From: JBGSMF01 sp041740315 | Lineage (GTDB): Bacteria > Chloroflexota > Anaerolineae > Fen-1058 | Assembly: GCA_041740315.1 (NCBI GenBank) | Contig: JBGSMF010000327.1 | Coordinates: 1-5,843 of the forward strand | Length of the DNA stretch: 5,843 nucleotides | Direction of reading: 5' to 3' | Part shown: positions 1-3,748 of the stretch, in pieces | How the letters are laid out: every line of letters begins with the position of its first letter | Numbering within the stretch: the stretch's first letter is position 1 | The notes under the pieces: generated by a model | Seen by the model: the letters and a program-made list of their open reading frames with translations, nothing else | What the model was told of the DNA's origin: nothing | The model's database searches: none | Made by a program: the position numbers and the translations under genes

Positions 1-33
1 AAGCGTTGGCCCTATCCATTTGTAAAATCGTAA

Positions 34-135
34 CCGACATTCGTCGCCCAGGACTGTCGGCTGTCACACACTTTCATGTCAGGCATGCGCTGTCGGTTCC
101 ATCCAACATTCGTTGGTCAGCTATGCGCTGTCGGT
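34..135. repeat. Degenerate repeat with covarying small hairpins
   Basis: Two related units lie at 34-60 and 103-134. Each begins with a hairpin, CGAC-ATTC-GTCG (35-46) or CCAAC-ATTC-GTTGG (103-116), and ends in CTGTCGG. The G-C to A-T change occurs on both arms, preserving pairing. The 13-mer ATGCGCTGTCGGT occurs exactly at 85-97 and 123-135. CCGACA and TGTCGG at the ends of the first unit also pair with each other, and in the second unit they do so through a G-U pair. GCGTTGG at 3-9 may be the tail of a further unit to the left. The second 13-mer overlaps the last codons and stop of the methyltransferase. No gene is visible in 1-120. Confidence 0.6.
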
Positions 136-1167
136 CAGCAGGTGCTTATCTCGAATTGATTTTCTCCGTTCGGCATTTTCCCAATCATACTGAATCCATT
201 TTTCGGCCGGCCAATCTTCGACCAGTTCTATCCTGCGAGCCGCCCACTGGCAATATTCAAGTGAAATATCGCAGCCCATCCATTGCCGCCCAAGTTGCTC
301 GGCCACGACCGCCGTCGTGCCTGACCCAAGAAATGGATCAATCACTACATCGCCGGAATTTGACGATGCCAGCACAATCTTTCTGACAAGTTCTTCGGGC
401 TTTTGAGTGGGATGTGGGGTCTTTTCGTGCATCCCATTGCATGTCGTTGGAATTTCTAGAACATCGCGTGGCTTGGCTCCCGATGGATGAGGTTGCCAAA
501 TGCGTTCTTTGCCTTTTCCATACTGACTAGTCTCAGCCTGAGGATGTTCAGGATACTTGAGGGTGTGATTTCCATAAGGAATTCGCACGTTGTCAACATT
601 AAACGTAAACTGTTTGCTCTTTCTAAAATGCAAGATACTTTCGTGCGAGCGTCCCCAGTCAGCGCCCAAGTTGGCTTTGTTTTTATAATGCCATACCAAC
701 CAGCGGCAACCCCGAAAGAAACGTGAGGCCGGCAATTTGAGATCAGCCAATATCTCGGAAAAGCCGCAAATGTAAAGCGTTCCGGTCGGTCCAAGCACTC
801 GCGCCGCTTGTTCAATCCACTTGAGAGACCAATCAAGGTACTCTTGTCGGGATTCAAATGTATCCCACTCTGCCTTTTTGATGTTGTAAGGCGGGTCAGC
901 AAAAACGAGGTCGGCCGATTCACTTTCCAAAGAGCCTAGCCAGGCTATCGCATCGCCCAGCCAAATTTCGCCGTGAGGGTGAGAATAAAATAGAACCGGC
1001 AATTGTGGATCAAATTGCTCCACAGTTTGCGCATACGTTCCTTTGAACATTGGCTGGCCAAAGAAACTGGGAATATCTGTATTGCGAATATAGCCTGCCG
1101 GTGGCTCACGCAGGTCCGATTCTTGTTTCTCGCGCTCCGCGCGCCTAGCTATTTGTTTCTTGCTCAT
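121..1167 (-). CDS. Site-specific DNA methyltransferase, beta class (N6-adenine or N4-cytosine)
   Basis: The enzyme transfers a methyl group from S-adenosylmethionine to an exocyclic amino group of a DNA base. In the 348-residue product the catalytic motif IV ADPPYNI (90-96) comes first and the SAM-binding motif I DPFLGSGTT (277-285) comes late, preceded by HPTQKPEEL (252-260, motif X). This order defines the beta class; DPPY favours N6-adenine but does not exclude N4-cytosine. The middle (about 155-245) is the likely target-recognition region; specificity cannot be read from it. A basic N-terminal extension (MSKKQIARRAEREKQ) precedes the domain. I chose ATG at 1165-1167: an ATG at 1192-1194 and a TTG at 1204-1206 lie inside or upstream of the promoter. 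The gene is more AT-rich than its neighbours and its last codons (TDSA, stop) lie in a repeat, both signs of acquisition. No restriction gene is visible; one could lie left of the window, or this is an orphan. Confidence 0.93.
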   Translation of the reverse strand: MSKKQIARRAEREKQESDLREPPAGYIRNTDIPSFFGQPMFKGTYAQTVEQFDPQLPVLFYSHPHGEIWLGDAIAWLGSLESESADLVFADPPYNIKKAEWDTFESRQEYLDWSLKWIEQAARVLGPTGTLYICGFSEILADLKLPASRFFRGCRWLVWHYKNKANLGADWGRSHESILHFRKSKQFTFNVDNVRIPYGNHTLKYPEHPQAETSQYGKGKERIWQPHPSGAKPRDVLEIPTTCNGMHEKTPHPTQKPEELVRKIVLASSNSGDVVIDPFLGSGTTAVVAEQLGRQWMGCDISLEYCQWAARRIELVEDWPAEKWIQYDWENAERRKSIRDKHLLTDSA

Positions 1168-1173
1168 AAAACA

Positions 1174-1202
1174 AGCATACCCGCAACCCCCCATGCTGTC
1201 AA
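1174..1202 (-). promoter_or_regulatory. Promoter of the DNA methyltransferase, placed for a leaderless mRNA
   Basis: On the minus strand TTGACA (1197-1202, exact consensus) and TATGCT (1174-1179, four of six) are 17 bp apart. Counting seven bases past the end of the -10 box gives position 1167, the A of the methyltransferase ATG. No purine-rich ribosome site fits that start. The 11-mer GCTTGACAGCA around this -35 box is identical to that at the rpmF promoter. Confidence 0.75.
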
Positions 1203-1210
1203 GCAAGTAG

Positions 1211-1245
1211 AAAAATTGCCCGTCACCTGGCAGATGACGGGCAAT
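1211..1245 (-). terminator. Intrinsic terminator after fabD
   Basis: A perfect 11-bp stem (AUUGCCCGUCA with UGACGGGCAAU, 1215-1225 and 1235-1245) has a nine-base loop and leads into a run of U on the transcribed strand (1211-1215). It starts 21 bases after the fabD stop and ends the rpmF-fabD unit, separating it from the methyltransferase promoter eight bases further on. Confidence 0.93.
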
Positions 1246-1266
1246 TCAGCGTATTCTATCTTTGCG

Positions 1267-2202
1267 TCAGGCGGCCTGCAATGCGGCTAACCCATCTGGA
1301 TCGCCCACAGCGTGTTTTGCGACCTTGTCGCTGATTCGTTTGATCAACCCGCACAACACATCCTTTGGCCCCACTTCAACAAAGGTCGTCACCCCTTGCC
1401 CAACCATATATTCGACCGATTCGACCCAACGCACCGACGAGGTCAACTGCGCCTCTAGCTCATCGCGCAGGCCTGCCGCATCCAGCGGGCCTGCCTGCAC
1501 GTTGCCAATGATCGGCACAGACGGGGCAGCAAAGGGGGTGGCGTCTAGCGCCTTGCGAAATTCTTGGGCGGCCTCTGCCATCAGCGTCGAGTGTGCAGGA
1601 ATGCTCACCGCCAGCGGAATGCACCGCTTGGCCCCGCGCGCCTTGGCCAACTCTATTGCCTTTTCTAACGCTTGCCTATCGCCCGAAATGACCATTTGCC
1701 CAGGGGCATTGTCGTTGGCAATTTGAACCACGCCGTTGGTCGCCTCGGCCGCCTCTCGGCAAATTGCAGCCAGGGCGCTGCGCTCCACTTTAATCACCGC
1801 CGCCATCCCGCCGGGGAATTGTTCACCGGCTTGCTTCATCAAGCGGCCACGTTCGCGCACCAACCAGACGGCATCTTTAAAGGCCAACGCGCCTGCGCAC
1901 ACCAGCGCCGAAAATTCACCCAGGCTGTGCCCGGCCACATAAGCTGGCTGCCAAGCGCCGGCCTGGCTCTGGATGACCCGCAAGGCTGCAATACTGCTCG
2001 CCAAAATAGCCGGCTGTGTGTTGAGGGTATCTGCCAGCGCGGCTTCGGGGCCATCGAAACATAACGCAGAAAGTGAAAAGCCCAGCGCCTCATCAGCCTG
2101 GGCATAAAGCTCGCGCGCTTCTGGATAGGCCTCGCTCAGCGCGCGCCCCATCCCAACAAATTGTGAACCTTGGCCGGGAAAGACAAAAGCAAGCGAGTTC
2201 AT
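1267..2202 (-). CDS. fabD: Malonyl-CoA:acyl carrier protein transacylase
   Basis: FabD moves the malonyl group from malonyl-CoA to acyl carrier protein, supplying extender units for type II fatty-acid synthesis in the cytoplasm. The 311-residue product carries the N-terminal FPGQGSQ (8-14, with oxyanion-hole Gln11), the nucleophile elbow GHSLGE (91-96, Ser93), Arg118 in the RERGRLM stretch that binds the malonyl carboxylate, IANDNAPGQMVISG (161-174), and His204 in IPAHSTLM completing the Ser-His dyad. A conserved EVGPKDVLCGL lies near the C terminus. Length is normal for the family. Two in-frame ATGs are two codons apart; I chose the inner one because the GAGGG site is correctly spaced only for it. 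It is co-transcribed with rpmF and ended by the terminator just downstream. The usual partners fabG, acpP and fabF do not follow here; a DNA methyltransferase does. Confidence 0.97.
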   Translation of the reverse strand: MNSLAFVFPGQGSQFVGMGRALSEAYPEARELYAQADEALGFSLSALCFDGPEAALADTLNTQPAILASSIAALRVIQSQAGAWQPAYVAGHSLGEFSALVCAGALAFKDAVWLVRERGRLMKQAGEQFPGGMAAVIKVERSALAAICREAAEATNGVVQIANDNAPGQMVISGDRQALEKAIELAKARGAKRCIPLAVSIPAHSTLMAEAAQEFRKALDATPFAAPSVPIIGNVQAGPLDAAGLRDELEAQLTSSVRWVESVEYMVGQGVTTFVEVGPKDVLCGLIKRISDKVAKHAVGDPDGLAALQAA

Positions 2203-2208
2203 CTGCAT

Positions 2209-2213
2209 CCCTC
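2209..2213 (-). promoter_or_regulatory. Ribosome binding site of fabD
   Basis: GAGGG ends six bases before ATG at 2200-2202 but directly abuts another in-frame ATG at 2206-2208. The spacing favours the inner ATG. Confidence 0.65.
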
Positions 2214-2230
2214 GTGTTCGTTACAAGATA

Positions 2231-2256
2231 CGAGGCCGCCTGCTTGGGCAGCCTCG
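2231..2256 (-). other. GC-rich stem-loop between rpmF and fabD
   Basis: A 10-bp stem (CGAGGCUGCC with GGCGGCCUCG, one G-U pair) closes a six-base loop. On the transcribed strand no U-run follows it and an A-run precedes it, so it is not a standard terminator for the rpmF-fabD message. It could protect the 3' end of an rpmF-only transcript or be a processing site, allowing unequal L32 and FabD levels. That role is inference; the hairpin itself is plain in the sequence. Confidence 0.6.
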
Positions 2257-2282
2257 GATGCCTTTTTTACTTGCCAACGACG

Positions 2283-2474
2283 CTAGGCCTTTTTCTCTTC
2301 GATCTCAATCACTTCGACGCCATTATACGTGCCACAATTGGGGCACACGCGATGCGGCGGCTTGGGCTGCTTGCACTGCTGGCACAAAATGAGCTGGCTC
2401 GGTTTCAAGGCCAGATGGCTGCGCCGGCGGTTCCGGCGGCCTTGCTGAATTTTACGTTTTGGAAGAGCACCCAC
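2283..2474 (-). CDS. rpmF: 50S ribosomal protein L32
   Basis: L32 is a small zinc-ribbon protein of the large ribosomal subunit. The 63-residue product starts (M)GALPKRK, then a very basic stretch (GRRNRRRSH) that contacts rRNA, then a zinc ribbon with cysteines at 31, 34, 44 and 47 (CQQC and CPNC), and an acidic/basic tail. All four zinc ligands are present, so this is the Cys-containing form rather than the zinc-free paralogue. Length and motif order are typical. The GTG start is set by a strong AAAGGAG site; a longer frame from an earlier GTG would add seven residues and is rejected. rpmF commonly precedes fatty-acid or phospholipid genes in bacteria; here fabD follows after 80 bp. The DUF177 (YceD) gene that often precedes rpmF is not present. 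Confidence 0.96.
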   Translation of the reverse strand: MGALPKRKIQQGRRNRRRSHLALKPSQLILCQQCKQPKPPHRVCPNCGTYNGVEVIEIEEKKA

Positions 2475-2482
2475 AGTTAAAA

Positions 2483-2489
2483 CTCCTTT
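2483..2489 (-). promoter_or_regulatory. Ribosome binding site of rpmF (fixes a GTG start)
   Basis: AAAGGAG lies eight bases before GTG at 2472-2474. It rules out the upstream in-frame GTG at 2493-2495, since the site lies inside that longer reading frame. Confidence 0.9.
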
Positions 2490-2495
2490 CAACAC

Positions 2496-2513
2496 AATCG
2501 GGCTAACCCGACC
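2496..2513 (-). other. Small stem-loop in the rpmF leader
   Basis: In the rpmF leader RNA, UCGGG pairs with CCCGA around a UUAG loop (2498-2511), extendable by two G-U pairs at the base. It ends about seven bases before the AAAGGAG ribosome site. The stem is short and its function is unknown; control of L32 translation is possible, but the sequence does not show it. Confidence 0.35.
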
Positions 2514-2559
2514 CTAGTAATCTGGCTTTGCTTTAATGGTCAAGCACAAGCGAGGGGAG

Positions 2560-2587
2560 ATTATAACAGAAGCCGGTGTGCTGTCAA
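2560..2587 (-). promoter_or_regulatory. Consensus sigma70-type promoter for rpmF-fabD
   Basis: On the minus strand TTGACA (2582-2587) and TATAAT (2560-2565) are separated by 16 bp; both hexamers match consensus exactly. The predicted transcription start is near 2552-2554, about 80 bases before the rpmF start. It lies in the 134-bp gap between the coiled-coil gene and rpmF, where no gene is visible. No terminator is visible after the coiled-coil gene, so this promoter probably adds to readthrough from upstream. Strong promoters are expected for ribosomal protein genes. Confidence 0.88.
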
Positions 2588-2608
2588 GCCCGGCGACCCG
2601 CTTTACTC

Positions 2609-3109
2609 CTACCCGGCCGTGGCGTCGGGCGAGCCAGGTTCTTGAGCAATGACCTCGCGAACAGTGTGATTTTGCTTTAGACGGTCAATGCCATTGTGCA
2701 CTTCGGTGAGCGCGCGCTCCATATCTTGCGACAACTGGCCCAACACCTGCAGCACATACTCATCGGCGTCGGCCCGCAGCGATTCGGCATCGCCCCGGGC
2801 GCGCTCCAAGACCGTTTCGGCTCGGACGTCGGCCGCTTTGGCAATCTCGTGCTGGGTCACCAGATTGGCCGCTTCTTCACGGCCCAACTGGACAATGCGC
2901 GAAGCTTCTTCGTGCGCCTGGGCCAAGATGCGGTCACGCTCCTGGTTGGTGCGCTTGGCGCGCTTGACCTCTTCGGGGATGGCAATGCGCATCTGGTCAA
3001 TGACATCCCACATTTTCTGCTCATCCACCATGACCTTGTTGCTCAATGGCAAGCGCCGCCCCTCGTTGACCAGCGCCTCCAAACGATCTACAAGATGCAA
3101 AATGTCCAC
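2609..3109 (-). CDS. DivIVA/ATPase-like coiled-coil protein of the coaD-rpmF neighbourhood
   Basis: The 166-residue soluble protein begins MDILHLVDRLEALVNEGRRLP, then has a conserved-looking segment (about 25-50: NKVMVDE, IDQMRIAIPEEVKRAK) and a long charged, Ala/Glu/Arg-rich helix with heptad character (about 50-145). It ends in a short disordered tail, with no signal peptide or membrane segment. The pattern matches a family often annotated 'ATPase' or 'DivIVA domain-containing' and, as I recall, found next to coaD and rpmF in Firmicutes and Chloroflexota. There is no Walker A motif, so the ATPase label is not supported by sequence. Molecular function is unknown; a scaffold or cell-division-linked role is only a guess. 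I chose GTG at 3107-3109 because GGAGG lies five bases upstream and the resulting MDIL start fits the family. An ATG four codons earlier overlaps that ribosome site and has none of its own. Confidence 0.85.
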   Translation of the reverse strand: MDILHLVDRLEALVNEGRRLPLSNKVMVDEQKMWDVIDQMRIAIPEEVKRAKRTNQERDRILAQAHEEASRIVQLGREEAANLVTQHEIAKAADVRAETVLERARGDAESLRADADEYVLQVLGQLSQDMERALTEVHNGIDRLKQNHTVREVIAQEPGSPDATAG

Positions 3110-3114
3110 GGCAA

Positions 3115-3119
3115 CCTCC
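3115..3119 (-). promoter_or_regulatory. Ribosome binding site deciding the GTG start of the coiled-coil gene
   Basis: GGAGG ends five bases before GTG at 3107-3109. The upstream in-frame ATG (3119-3121) shares a base with this site, so a ribosome positioned by it would start at the GTG. Confidence 0.75.
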
Positions 3120-3182
3120 ATGTTGAGCAGCCTGCCGTCGGCCGGCGGCCATTGCTCCTATTCACCATCCATTGCCTCTCGC

Positions 3183-3710
3183 TCAATCACGCAGCGAAAC
3201 CAGGTTCACCCTTCCACTGGCTTCCGCCCCCAGGCTCTTGAACTTGCCAGACAGAGCCGCCACCACCTGCGGCGGGACCATTTCCGCTACACTGCCCCCA
3301 TTCGCAAACACTTCTTTGACCACGCTTGAACTGAGAAACGAATGCTGCTGACTGGCCATCAGGCAAATGGTGTCAATCTCTGGCACCAGACGGCGATTGG
3401 TCAAAGCCAGTTGCAGCTCCCACTCAAAATCCGACAAGACGCGCAAGCCGCGCACAATCACCTTGGCGCTACACTGGCGCGCAAACTCGGCCGTAAGCCC
3501 ATGATACAACTCAATGGTCACATTTGGCAAGTGCGCCATAGCCTGGCGCGTCATTTCCAAACGCTCCTGTGGCGAGAAAAACAGGCTCTTTAACGGCCTG
3601 TCATACACAGCAACGATGAGTTTGTCAAAGATAATCGCCGCCCGCTCGGCAATGTCAACGTGACCATAGGTCACGGGGTCAAATGAAGCTGGATAAATTG
3701 CAATTGTCAA
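3183..3710 (-). CDS. coaD: Pantetheine-phosphate adenylyltransferase (PPAT, CoaD)
   Basis: CoaD transfers AMP from ATP to 4'-phosphopantetheine, giving dephospho-CoA, the penultimate step of cytoplasmic coenzyme A synthesis. The 175-residue product opens with the nucleotidyltransferase motif YPASFDPVTYGHVDI (6-20), including the TxGH signature with His17. It also has Lys41 in the phosphopantetheine region, RGLR (87-90) followed by DFEWELQLALTNRRL, and the C-terminal SFLSSSVVKEV (124-134) matching the family (I/F)SSxxVKE element. It is about 10-15 residues longer than usual at the C terminus, with a polar tail that is probably dispensable. The start is TTG: GGAGG lies five bases upstream, and the next residues align with the family N terminus. 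The gene follows recG by 38 bp and lies 73 bp before the coiled-coil gene, so co-transcription is likely. Confidence 0.97.
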   Translation of the reverse strand: MTIAIYPASFDPVTYGHVDIAERAAIIFDKLIVAVYDRPLKSLFFSPQERLEMTRQAMAHLPNVTIELYHGLTAEFARQCSAKVIVRGLRVLSDFEWELQLALTNRRLVPEIDTICLMASQQHSFLSSSVVKEVFANGGSVAEMVPPQVVAALSGKFKSLGAEASGRVNLVSLRD

Positions 3711-3715
3711 GAGTG

Positions 3716-3720
3716 CCTCC
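3716..3720 (-). promoter_or_regulatory. Ribosome binding site of coaD (fixes a TTG start)
   Basis: GGAGG on the minus strand ends five bases before TTG at 3708-3710. No ATG or GTG in frame nearby gives the CoaD N terminus, so this site decides the TTG start. Confidence 0.85.
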
Positions 3721-3748
3721 GTGTAATGGATATTGTCTTACCTGGCCG

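Noticed and set aside
6..386. Plus-strand open frame across the left repeat and the methyltransferase 3' end
   Set aside because: It runs through the repeat and antisense to the methyltransferase, with no family resemblance.
1168..1206. Upstream ATG (1194) or TTG (1206) as methyltransferase start
   Set aside because: Both lie within or before the predicted promoter, lack ribosome sites, and add residues not needed by the domain.
2231..2268. Plus-strand terminator (hairpin then T6)
   Set aside because: The T-run is six bases away from the stem and no plus-strand gene exists upstream to terminate.
2523..2546. Second rpmF promoter (TTGACC with a downstream TACTAG-like box)
   Set aside because: The -10 match is poor, and the perfect consensus promoter just upstream explains expression.
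3134..3149. GC-rich near-palindrome between coaD and the coiled-coil gene
   Set aside because: Only four firm base pairs with poor inner pairing and no U-run; likely chance in GC-rich sequence.
3705..3710. TTGACA at the start of coaD as a -35 box
   Set aside because: No acceptable -10 box lies 16-18 bp downstream; the bases are the TTG start and second codon of coaD.
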